A DNA stretch of 8,778 bases. Origin: RGIG8700 sp964568815 (GTDB taxonomy: Bacteria > Bacillota > Clostridia > RGIG6154). Below are positions 1 to 6,630 of this stretch, one piece after another. The DNA lies in assembly GCA_964568815.1 (NCBI GenBank), contig CAZMRY010000063.1, positions 1 through 8,778 on the forward strand, read 5' to 3'. The notes below the pieces were generated by a model. The model saw only the letters and a list, made by a program, of their open reading frames with translations. It made no database searches and was not told the DNA's origin. The position numbers and the translations under genes were made by a program. Position 1 is the stretch's first letter. Each line of letters opens with the position of its first letter.

Positions 1-61
1 ACTGTATGTTACACATTTTGGCAACTTCTACAATATCAAATTCTTCATACTGATATGCCAC
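1..61 (-). CDS. Start of a gene running off the window; possibly a primase-type protein (partial)
   Basis: Only the first 20 codons are present, beginning with GTG at 61-59 and open to the window edge. A GGAGG ribosome binding site at 71-75 lies 9 bases upstream, inside the last codons of the preceding ATPase gene. An ATG at 63-61 overlaps the ATPase stop (TAATG) but opens a frame that ends after 11 codons, so GTG in the other frame is preferred. The visible N-terminus contains FDIVEVAKMCNI. It resembles the opening helix of CHC2 zinc-finger/DnaG-type primases, where a D-I-V-x-V segment precedes the zinc finger. The fragment is too short to prove this. A primase would fit the replication and recombination neighbours. 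Confidence 0.45.
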   Translation of the reverse strand, partial: MAYQYEEFDIVEVAKMCNIQ

Positions 62-62
62 A

Positions 63-1820
63 TTACGCAGCCTCCTTCATCTGCTGTTGTTGTCTCTTTA
101 GCGGATGAGTAACAAGAAGCTCCGTATTTTTGGCAAACGCCGCAATAATCTGACCATACATAGGCTCTATTCCGGTTGTAATACATTCTGCATTATCAAT
201 ATAGGTAGGATAAGCAAGTCCCGTAAGTCTTGAAAGCAAATTCGCAACCTCCAAGCCTGCTTTTACTCTTTCAGAAGTAGAAAGCCAGCGATAATCTTTA
301 CCGTCATATGTAAACCTGAAAATATTTTTAATTTCTCCTGTACCTTTTACCACATCAAAAAGCTTGATTGAAGCACGATTCATTTTAAGCTGAGCTAAAG
401 CAAGTTCTGCTTTTTTCGCCGCAAATTCGCCTGCAGCAAGAATAAGACTATTCAGTTCCTTTTTCCTATTCTCGTTATATGCAATACTTTTTTCAATCTC
501 CCCTATTTTTTCAGGAGCCTTATCTGTATCACACAATGCTTTTACTTCAGCCTCATATGCTTCAGCCTGCTTTATAAGTTCTGTAAGCTCTGCAAATTCT
601 TCTTCACTCAGATTACCAAGACGAATTTTATTTTCAAGTACAGCAATTTCAGAAACATCGTGAGTACCAAGTGCAGTAAGTTCACTTTCAATGCATTTTA
701 AATCTTCTGCACGAAATTCTTCAAATTTTGCTCTGCTCTTTTCTTCAAGTGCAATCAATTCTTTGTATTCATTGACTGCCTCCTGACCTTTCTTTGCTGT
801 TTCATCATATCTGCGCCTGATGTCTGCAATTATCGTCTTATAACTATCCTCTGTTATAACAGCATTACAGGTAAGACATTTATCTCCTACCTTTACTCTC
901 GCTGCTTCAGTTTTAAGAGCCTCACAGCCTTTCTGACGACCTTCAATATCAGCTTTAAGTTTTAAGATTTCTCCCATAAGTTTTGACTCATACTGCTTAT
1001 TCTGCAGTTCAGCCTGTTTAGCTATCAGATTTTTTCGTCTTTCATCTGATAAAAATGCCGCAACTTCAGCTAACTGTGCCTTTAATATATCTACATCTAT
1101 CCCGTCAAATTGTTTCTTTTCGAGTTCAGATTTTCTGTTGTAAATCTGCTCACCTCTTGCAACAATCTCATCTATTTTTTCAGTTGCTTCTTTCTGTTGA
1201 GTTTTCAGCAAATCAATCTGACCTTCAAAATAGTTGATTGTATTCTCAATTTCTTTCAGTTCATCACGTTTCTTTTTGATAAAAAAATCCGGTTCAAGCA
1301 TATTTTCATTTTCCAGGAGTGCCTGTGTACTGTCGCTTAATTGTGCAAGCACCTTTTTGTCATCAATTACAGGTAATAAACGCTGTAAAAGTTCTCTGCC
1401 GTTTTCCGCAATTTTTTCAATAAAATACAGTGGGTTAAGAATAGAAAGAAATATATCTTTTTCAGCAAAAGTATTTGTCAAATCAACTTGACGCATCTGA
1501 ATTTTATCCAGCGTTATAGTCATATTATTCCCGGCTTTTCTGCGGATTAAATTGTGAATTTCACCATTTTCATCTACAAAAACTACCTGTACCATCATTC
1601 CATCGCTCTCGTTATTTTGCAATCTGTCGCTGCTTTTATCACCCCAAAAAGGAGTTCCGCAAAAAGCAAAGGCAATTGCGTCTGCAATGGTGGATTTTCC
1701 CTGACCATTTCCTCCGGATATGTATGTAACTTTATCAAATTCAGCTACATAAGGCTCTTTGAATCGTTTAAATCCCTGCATTCCAACTTTTAAAATACTA
1801 AAACTATTAATTTTCCCCAT
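63..1820 (-). CDS. Rad50/SbcC-like (SMC-type) ATPase with zinc-hook CxxC
   Basis: This is a 585-residue ATPase with split nucleotide-binding halves. Walker A is GGNGQGKST at residues 36-44. Long charged helical stretches at about 180-310 and 335-475 look like antiparallel coiled-coil arms around a CLTC motif (315-318), the position and form of a Rad50 zinc hook. The C-terminal half carries a signature-like segment (LSTSERVKAG, 513-522), a variant Walker B (YIDNAE, 540-545) and a possible switch histidine (TH, 571-572). It is much shorter than Rad50/SbcC (roughly 1000 residues), as in phage and plasmid SbcC-like ATPases. The expected role is ATP-driven DNA end binding or bridging in recombination. 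No SbcD/Mre11 nuclease is in the window, but the Rad52-like gene is immediately upstream. The ATG follows GGAGG (1827-1831) by 6 bases and sits 15 bases after the previous stop. The stop overlaps an ATG of the next gene region. Confidence 0.88.
   Translation of the reverse strand: MGKINSFSILKVGMQGFKRFKEPYVAEFDKVTYISGGNGQGKSTIADAIAFAFCGTPFWGDKSSDRLQNNESDGMMVQVVFVDENGEIHNLIRRKAGNNMTITLDKIQMRQVDLTNTFAEKDIFLSILNPLYFIEKIAENGRELLQRLLPVIDDKKVLAQLSDSTQALLENENMLEPDFFIKKKRDELKEIENTINYFEGQIDLLKTQQKEATEKIDEIVARGEQIYNRKSELEKKQFDGIDVDILKAQLAEVAAFLSDERRKNLIAKQAELQNKQYESKLMGEILKLKADIEGRQKGCEALKTEAARVKVGDKCLTCNAVITEDSYKTIIADIRRRYDETAKKGQEAVNEYKELIALEEKSRAKFEEFRAEDLKCIESELTALGTHDVSEIAVLENKIRLGNLSEEEFAELTELIKQAEAYEAEVKALCDTDKAPEKIGEIEKSIAYNENRKKELNSLILAAGEFAAKKAELALAQLKMNRASIKLFDVVKGTGEIKNIFRFTYDGKDYRWLSTSERVKAGLEVANLLSRLTGLAYPTYIDNAECITTGIEPMYGQIIAAFAKNTELLVTHPLKRQQQQMKEAA
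71..75 (-). promoter_or_regulatory. Ribosome binding site for the GTG-started partial gene
   Basis: GGAGG lies within the K-E-A-A stop end of the ATPase gene. It is 9 bases from GTG (61) and 7 bases from a decoy ATG (63) whose frame closes after 11 codons. The open frame selects GTG. Confidence 0.7.
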
Positions 1821-1835
1821 TGTCTGCCTCCATTT

Positions 1836-2715
1836 TTATGCTGCCAGGTCGTATTGTTCAAGAATTAAGAACGGACCATAAGCAGTATCTTGTCTTTTTC
1901 CTCTTAAATTGGTTATCTTCGCACCTGTCTTGAGATTTTGGTCTTTACCATAANNNNNNNNNNATTGTACTGTTATTACCATTTTTATCTAAAACCAATG
2001 TTGTCTTAACGGTCTGTCCCTCTCCCTCACAACGAACGCTTTTAATTTCGTAAATATCAGGTTTGGGAGCATCTCCGCTTTGTGCAGGTTTCTTCTCTGC
2101 AGGTGTATTGTTTATATTTTTGCTTTGTTCTGCCTTGTTTTGAGATTTACTCTGACTGTTATTCCCGGCTTGCAAATATCCTGAAGCTTCCTTACCAAAT
2201 AATTTTATAACTGTATCGTTATATATTTTTTCGAGTCTCAGATATTCACTTTTCTCAATAACACGCCGTCCGTATTCTTCAGTAAGATTTACCCATACAG
2301 GCTCAAAACTATACAAATACCTGCCAATATTCCATTTTACCGCGCATCTTTTCAGTGAGTCCGAAAGACCACCCTTGATGGGTTCAATATCCGTATTTTC
2401 CGCTCCGTCCGTTTTTCCTATCCATTCATTTCTTTCTTCGTCATAAATATAGATAGTACATAACTGTGAGTTTACTTTTTTCGGTTTATTCCCCTCATCT
2501 TTTGGTTCTTCGGCATAACAGTGCCATTGACCGTACGCATCTTTCCAGTTATACTGTCCCACCACTGCATCCAACCTGTCAGCTATAGCTCTTGCATCAA
2601 GATACGGCACGACCTTTGCTTTTGTCTTATCCTTACTCATAAGCTGTACTTTCCAGCCGACATCTGACGCAGGAAATGGTTTACCAAATTCCTCAAAATG
2701 CCTGTTTCCCTTCAT
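1836..2715 (-). CDS. Rad52/Rad22-family single-strand annealing protein, interrupted by an assembly gap
   Basis: Residues of about 20-140 match the Rad52/Rad22 DNA-annealing core. There is a LDARAIADRLD helix (39-49) followed by W57 and W64, a strand-rich part, then GKTDGAE (100-106) and GGLSDSLKRCAVKWNIGRYL (115-134). Proteins of this family anneal complementary single strands during recombination. A linker rich in N, Q, S, K and P (about 183-222) leads to a small C-terminal domain starting near residue 223. Ten Ns at 1954-1963 cut this domain. Reading straight through the Ns gives a false stop after two codons. The next frame after the gap is open for 38 codons (YGKDQNLK to YDLAA) and ends with TAA at 1836-1838, so I place the true end there. 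The frames join if the real gap length is a multiple of three. The start follows GGAGG (2725-2729), which lies inside the end of the upstream gene. Confidence 0.85.
1954..1963. other. Assembly gap of 10 Ns inside the Rad52-like gene
   Basis: There are exactly ten consecutive Ns, most likely a scaffold or low-coverage placeholder rather than a measured length. Coding frames on the two sides differ by one base if ten is taken literally. They become continuous if the true length is divisible by three. The protein sequence across this site is unknown and should not be trusted. Confidence 0.99.
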
Positions 2716-2717
2716 AA

Positions 2718-3392
2718 TTAAAATCCTCCGTCTTTAGGGTTTAAAAAATCCTTTAATGTTTTGCCCGTCGGTATAAGAACATCTTTGTAATAATACTTTT
2801 CATTCTTATCCTTTAAAAACTCCAGCATCGTTCTGTATTCCATATTAAGTTTAGTCCTGTCCGGCGAATAATGGTCATTATTATCCGGCATAGAAAAAAT
2901 GTAGTCAGGAATACCGTTTAACTGCCTTAACAGTTTTATTTTTGGCATAGAATTTGTGCCGATACACATATTAAATCCGCTTACATTTGAAAACGGATAT
3001 TTGTATAACTTCGTATTATCACGAAGCGTTCCCATATCTGCAACAGCAACTCTGACCTTGTTAATCTTAAAATTGTTGTCAATAGTGAAACCAAACAACA
3101 ATCTTGGTATCGGAAAGTTTTCATAAATCGTTTTTTCGTAAGTCAAATCTATTCTGAAACGTCCTACATCAATAACTATATATTTGCTTCCTTGATGATT
3201 TTCGAGGTACGAAACACATCTGTCCGGCAAAACTCCGGTTTGTACTACATTTATTTCTGTTGTTCTTGCAATCATTTTTGCAAATGTATTCATAGAAATA
3301 ACTTTGTGTTTTACTGTGTTCCCCCTATAATCATCCACAACAAGATTAAGGTCATCATTAACATAAAATCTTAAACCTGTTAATTTGTTCAA
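2718..3392 (-). CDS. E2-like (Prok-E2_D / PRTRC protein B-like) protein, TTG start
   Basis: This 224-residue protein carries the pattern I associate with PRTRC protein B, which comparative work classed as a prokaryotic E2-conjugating-enzyme-like family. In order there is TGVLPDR (52-58), a strand with a conserved aromatic/Arg pattern (about 70-83), FPIPRLLFGF (93-102), a strand at about 109-118, then TKLYKYPFSNV (127-137) and MCIGTNSMP (142-150). Cys143 sits where the E2-like family has its putative thioester cysteine in a C-hydrophobic-G-[ST] context. The expected role is to accept an activated ubiquitin-like modifier from the ThiF/E1-like protein encoded upstream; this is inference from family and context. 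The start is TTG, directly after the previous TAA (TAATTG), with GGAGG 8 bases upstream. The next in-frame Met is residue 34, too far in to be the start. The last codons encode the ribosome binding site of the Rad52-like gene. Confidence 0.7.
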   Translation of the reverse strand: MNKLTGLRFYVNDDLNLVVDDYRGNTVKHKVISMNTFAKMIARTTEINVVQTGVLPDRCVSYLENHQGSKYIVIDVGRFRIDLTYEKTIYENFPIPRLLFGFTIDNNFKINKVRVAVADMGTLRDNTKLYKYPFSNVSGFNMCIGTNSMPKIKLLRQLNGIPDYIFSMPDNNDHYSPDRTKLNMEYRTMLEFLKDKNEKYYYKDVLIPTGKTLKDFLNPKDGGF

Positions 3393-3998
3393 TTATGCAG
3401 CCTCCTTAATATTGTTTTCAAAACCGAAACGATATTTTAGTTTTTTTAATTCAGACTTGTATTTGTCAAATAACTGTATAATTCCGCAGTACAGTTCAAA
3501 CATTGAATAATATCCATCATAATAAGGCACTTCAACTATAAGTTTATTTTCTTCTGTTTCATTCTTTGCATAATACAGAGTTACATATAAACCACTGTAA
3601 TGATTTACCCCGTATAGAATATAATCTAATATATACTGCTCCATTCCACCACATCTCTGTCTGTATTCCTGAACAGTTATTTTTTCAGTTTCCAAAAGCT
3701 TATCGAGCAGTTTATAATAACCATCCATTTCTTCTGAAGTGAAAATAAGTTCTTCGCCGACCGCTTCGCGTTCTTCCACTGGCTTTTTTTCATCATCCTC
3801 GTAATATAATTCTTTAGATTCCTTTAAAAATGGGATATTATATAACTGTTCAAATGCCTCTGCTTCGTATTCATCACCGTCGTAAGAAAAGTCTGAAAAC
3901 TTACCGCTAACATCCTCATCGCAATAATCATAACAATCTTTAATGCTCAAAAGACATTCAAAAAATTGTGTTATATTGCTGGTAAGTAATTTTTGCAT
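3393..3998 (-). CDS. Unknown acidic protein of 201 residues
   Basis: I do not recognise a family. The first half is strongly acidic, with clusters of D, E and Y at about residues 21-95 (for example YCDEDVSG and YYEDDEKKP). The second half is more ordered and has alternating hydrophobic/aromatic segments around YSGLYVTLYYA and VEVPYYDGYYSMF, which suggest a small beta-containing domain, then a basic C-terminal helix. No catalytic motif, signal peptide or membrane segment is seen. The gene abuts the E2-like gene with no spacer, and its last codons (AAG GAG GCT GCA TAA) contain that gene's ribosome binding site, so translation of the two is probably coupled. Its own ATG follows GGGAGG (4009-4014), which overlaps the preceding stop. 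Position suggests a partner or substrate of the E2-like protein, but this is a guess. Confidence 0.75.
   Translation of the reverse strand: MQKLLTSNITQFFECLLSIKDCYDYCDEDVSGKFSDFSYDGDEYEAEAFEQLYNIPFLKESKELYYEDDEKKPVEEREAVGEELIFTSEEMDGYYKLLDKLLETEKITVQEYRQRCGGMEQYILDYILYGVNHYSGLYVTLYYAKNETEENKLIVEVPYYDGYYSMFELYCGIIQLFDKYKSELKKLKYRFGFENNIKEAA
3401..3405 (-). promoter_or_regulatory. Ribosome binding site deciding a TTG start
   Basis: GGAGG lies 8 bases before TTG at 3392-3390, inside the last codons of the 201-residue gene. With no ATG or GTG nearby, it fixes the TTG as the start of the E2-like gene. Confidence 0.8.
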
Positions 3999-4013
3999 AC
4001 ACTATAAGCCTCC

Positions 4014-4325
4014 CTAATAAAATTTTCTTTCTTTTACAAAGACGCTTTCAGCCTCATGAAGTATTTTAAACAACAATGAAACGCTACTGATTTTCGGTTC
4101 AAGATTATCGTTATAGTATTCAATATAGTCCTGCAAATCATTATAAGTAAATTTTGAGAAATCGAGATCTCCTACTTTAAATTCATGTCCGTCAGCAAGT
4201 GCTTTCGTTGTACAATTATGAATATATAAAAAACCTTCTGTTCTGTCTTTTGCCTTGCGGTTTTCTATATTTCTCACTTTTCTGAACTCGTCAATGAAAC
4301 TTACTTTATTTAGTTCAAGCTCCAT
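4014..4325 (-). CDS. Unknown small protein of 103 residues
   Basis: No family is recognised. The sequence is charged and mostly helical in appearance, with a short aromatic strand-like part (GFLYIHN, about 31-37), a possible turn (ADGHEFKVGD) and an acidic tyrosine-rich helix (DLQDYIEYYNDN). There is no Cys-rich motif, signal or membrane segment. The ATG has a strong GGAGG (4332-4336) 6 bases away and lies only 12 bases after the methyltransferase stop. The TAG stop overlaps the ribosome binding site of the next gene. It is accepted as a real gene on spacing, ribosome binding site and operon position, not on homology. It could be an accessory subunit or a modifier, but it has no terminal Gly-Gly. 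Confidence 0.72.
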   Translation of the reverse strand: MELELNKVSFIDEFRKVRNIENRKAKDRTEGFLYIHNCTTKALADGHEFKVGDLDFSKFTYNDLQDYIEYYNDNLEPKISSVSLLFKILHEAESVFVKERKFY

Positions 4326-4337
4326 AATCTACCTCCT

Positions 4338-5702
4338 TTATGCTAACCTCTTTAAACCATCGGGTGTCAGAACATTAAACAACATTCTGTTTACCCTTGT
4401 TTCCGTCAGCGTGTTTGTTACATTATCTTCGTATTTTTTTACCTCTTTTATGACACGACCTTTTATAACATGCGGATTTTCACAATCCACATAACCGTTA
4501 ATAAGACCACTACCGCCAATCAAGCCCACCTGACCAATATTTAACGGTAACAAAGGGCGTTTTTCTATAGCATCAATCTTACTTTTCTCAAAGAGCATAT
4601 TTATTGACTTTGATTTTGCAAGCTGACGCTGTAATTCGCCTAAGTTAAACTTTGCTCCCTTAAATATTTCCACAGTTTTAGGTTCATCCGGCAATGCGTA
4701 AATCTCCGGTTTCAGTGTATCAATCATAGGAATTCTATCCGGCAGCATAGCATACTGTGATAATTTTTCTGCCATTTCACTACCGTCATCCTTCTTCTTT
4801 TTTACTCCAAACACAATAATCTGGTTAAACTTTTTAAATTCGTCATTCAAAAAACGATAAACAGATATATCCTTGAAATTATCACATAGCACTCTGCAAA
4901 TGTCGTATGTAAGGCGGTAATGCGGAATGATATACATAAGCACACCGCCCTGCATAAGATGATGAATACTTTCAACCAGAAATCTCTTTTCGCTTCTTGC
5001 CTTTGTTCCGCCCTCTCCCATTACATTTAAGTATGGGGGATTTAAGAACAAAGCGTGAAATGCTTCCTGACTCATTCTTGAATGAAAAAAGCTTCCAAAC
5101 CCAACACGGTCAAGCCTACATTCAGCTTCTTTGCCTCTGGCTTCGTCTATTTCCGTACCATAAGTTACAGAATCTATTCCCATTGCAAGAACATTAAGTG
5201 CAATTCCCTCACCACAGCAAGGATCTAAAATATTCACCTTACAATCAGGAAATTTTAATGCACTTTTTATCATTTTCACATGAGAATTTTCTGTCGGGTA
5301 GTACCCCATCTTGACATTATTCATTAAATGTCCGATAACTTTCGCAGTAATCTTTTCGCTATGCGGAATTTGTCCTTTCAGAGCATCTATTGCAGATACA
5401 AGCTTTGTATAATCCGGTGTCATTAAGTTATAATTCATAACTGCACCAAAAAGCTGATTAGCAAAAGCCGCTCCTTCCGGCATATCACATTCAGAAAACA
5501 AAAGCCTTAAATTTCTGACTGTATCAAGCAGTTTATTTTTTAACTGCTCCAAATCAGTAAATGTATCTTTTGCTCTCTGTACATTGTTCTTCTGCCTGTA
5601 TATATCTATAGCTCTCCTTTTTATCGGCATAGCTTCTATGATACTTACAAGGTTTCTGTCCATTTCCGCAAACTTTTCAAGAGCATAATATGTTTCACTC
5701 AT
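4338..5702 (-). CDS. Class I SAM-dependent DNA (adenine-N6-type) methyltransferase, DUF6094-like
   Basis: This 454-residue protein has the N6-adenine methyltransferase motifs in order. The SAM-binding loop is NILDPCCGEGIAL (157-169), the acidic residue that would hold the ribose is in TEID (183-186), and the catalytic NPPY is at 221-224 after a hydrophobic strand (ALFLNPPYLN). A helical N-terminal region (1-130) and a C-terminal part (about 300-454), including a Gly-rich GQVGLIGGSGLI segment (390-401), flank the core and may recognise DNA. I recall proteins of this shape as DUF6094 in Firmicute mobile elements. No restriction endonuclease is in the window, so it may be an orphan methyltransferase for host mimicry, replication timing or protection from restriction. 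The ATG overlaps the previous stop (TAATG), with GGAGG at 5711-5715. Confidence 0.85.
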   Translation of the reverse strand: MSETYYALEKFAEMDRNLVSIIEAMPIKRRAIDIYRQKNNVQRAKDTFTDLEQLKNKLLDTVRNLRLLFSECDMPEGAAFANQLFGAVMNYNLMTPDYTKLVSAIDALKGQIPHSEKITAKVIGHLMNNVKMGYYPTENSHVKMIKSALKFPDCKVNILDPCCGEGIALNVLAMGIDSVTYGTEIDEARGKEAECRLDRVGFGSFFHSRMSQEAFHALFLNPPYLNVMGEGGTKARSEKRFLVESIHHLMQGGVLMYIIPHYRLTYDICRVLCDNFKDISVYRFLNDEFKKFNQIIVFGVKKKKDDGSEMAEKLSQYAMLPDRIPMIDTLKPEIYALPDEPKTVEIFKGAKFNLGELQRQLAKSKSINMLFEKSKIDAIEKRPLLPLNIGQVGLIGGSGLINGYVDCENPHVIKGRVIKEVKKYEDNVTNTLTETRVNRMLFNVLTPDGLKRLA

Positions 5703-5905
5703 TAAGCAGCCCTCCCCGTACTGAAATCCTTATTATGAAAATCAACACTTTCTCTTTGGAGCGTCTTTATGAGCTTCTTGTGCCCTAAAGCATCTACCGT
5801 TTCAAGTTTATCTGTTTCTACCGTTACTGTCTTTTCAAAAGTCATAACCGTTTCTTTGGTTTGTGTAAATATAAAATTGTTTTCCATCTGTAATTTCCCT
5901 TTCAT
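5702..5905 (-). CDS. Unknown small protein, 61-67 residues
   Basis: No family is recognised. The protein is polar, with an alternating strand-like stretch (TFEKTVTVETDKLETVDAL) and a basic middle, and it ends in STGRAA. It occupies the slot right after the E1-like gene, where PRTRC cassettes often carry short genes, but I cannot align it with the ubiquitin-like PRTRC protein C. Two starts are possible. ATG at 5905 overlaps the E1-like stop (ATGA) but has no good ribosome binding site. ATG at 5887 (residue 7) has AAGGGA 8 bases upstream and would give 61 residues. The 3' end carries the GGGGAGGG site of the methyltransferase gene and its stop overlaps that gene's ATG, so it is embedded in the operon. 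Confidence 0.62.
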   Translation of the reverse strand: MKGKLQMENNFIFTQTKETVMTFEKTVTVETDKLETVDALGHKKLIKTLQRESVDFHNKDFSTGRAA

Positions 5906-6630
5906 TTTATGGATTTCATCAGTAATCTTTTTGAAGAAAAAGCTATCCTCGTTGTTTTAAGTTTCCCCTCAATAAGCAGATAATAGAGCATAGTCGCAAT
6001 CGCTGTTGATGCAAACAAATTTGCTGCAATAGTTTGCGGTGCCGATACGCTTCTTTCTGCACAAGAGAGTTCTGAAGGGAATTTTTCAACATCTGTTAAG
6101 ATGTCGGGATAAACACTTGCCACAGGCTTGCTGACAACCTTACCGTTAGTCTTCATACCGCATACAACCTGACCGCCAGATTCTTCGTTACCTGAATCAA
6201 TGTATATAATGTCATCCTTAAAATTGAAAACATTGTTACACATAATTCTCGAACGGTTATTATCAACTGCACCTATCAAAATACTGATAGGTCTTGGTGA
6301 ATTGTTGTATGAAGGCGGATTTGGAACATCAAGCAAATCCAAAAGATGTTCTTCATCTTCGATAAAATCTGAAACATATTCAGTTTCTACGCCAAAAACA
6401 TCCGAATATCTTTCTGCCATTACTACAGCCTTGTTTTCGCCAACATCCACAGGTGAAAAGCTCTGTCTTATCAGATTCTTATCCTCAACAACATCACCGT
6501 CTGCTATGATTATTCTGAAAGGTCTTTTTGACGCATAAGCTATCCGATACAAATGAGGAATCACATATCCTCCCGTGCCGCCTGCACCGATAATCACAAT
6601 CTGCACAGGTCTGTCAAGAGAAAGTCTCAT
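5902..6630 (-). CDS. ThiF/E1-like adenylyltransferase (PRTRC ThiF-type)
   Basis: This 242-residue Rossmann-fold enzyme has complete E1/MoeB/ThiF signatures. The nucleotide loop is IGAGGTGG (14-21). The ATP-site block has D44 and D46, then NLIRQ (52-56), D62, G64 and K67. The strand end carries GAVDNNRSR (120-128) with the Asp that closes the active site. Cys190 in LSCAERSVSAPQTIAAN lies where PRTRC ThiF proteins have a conserved P-S-C segment and is the candidate thioester cysteine. Enzymes of this family adenylate the C-terminal glycine of a ubiquitin-like or sulphur-carrier protein. No thiamine or molybdopterin genes are nearby; a JAB peptidase is immediately upstream and an E2-like protein is downstream, which points to a ubiquitin-like conjugation role. 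It overlaps the JAB gene by ATGA and has GGAGG at 6638-6642. Confidence 0.88.
   Translation of the reverse strand: MRLSLDRPVQIVIIGAGGTGGYVIPHLYRIAYASKRPFRIIIADGDVVEDKNLIRQSFSPVDVGENKAVVMAERYSDVFGVETEYVSDFIEDEEHLLDLLDVPNPPSYNNSPRPISILIGAVDNNRSRIMCNNVFNFKDDIIYIDSGNEESGGQVVCGMKTNGKVVSKPVASVYPDILTDVEKFPSELSCAERSVSAPQTIAANLFASTAIATMLYYLLIEGKLKTTRIAFSSKRLLMKSIK

Noticed and set aside
52..63. ATG at 63-61 as the start of the last gene
   Set aside because: Its frame closes after 11 codons. GTG at 61 with the same ribosome binding site stays open to the window edge.
1945..1953. Apparent end of the Rad52-like gene at 1945, just past the Ns
   Set aside because: This stop is an artefact of reading the placeholder gap as 10 real bases. 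The adjacent frame is open for 38 codons and ends in good register with the next gene.
5702..5905. Small gene as the missing ubiquitin-like PRTRC protein C
   Set aside because: It is the right size and place, but no conserved glycine end or alignable motif is visible, and it ends in GRAA. It is left as unknown.
6200..6538. Plus-strand open frame of about 110 codons opposite the E1-like gene
   Set aside because: It is antisense to a gene with complete E1 motifs, has serine/leucine-rich composition typical of a reverse-strand shadow and no family likeness.
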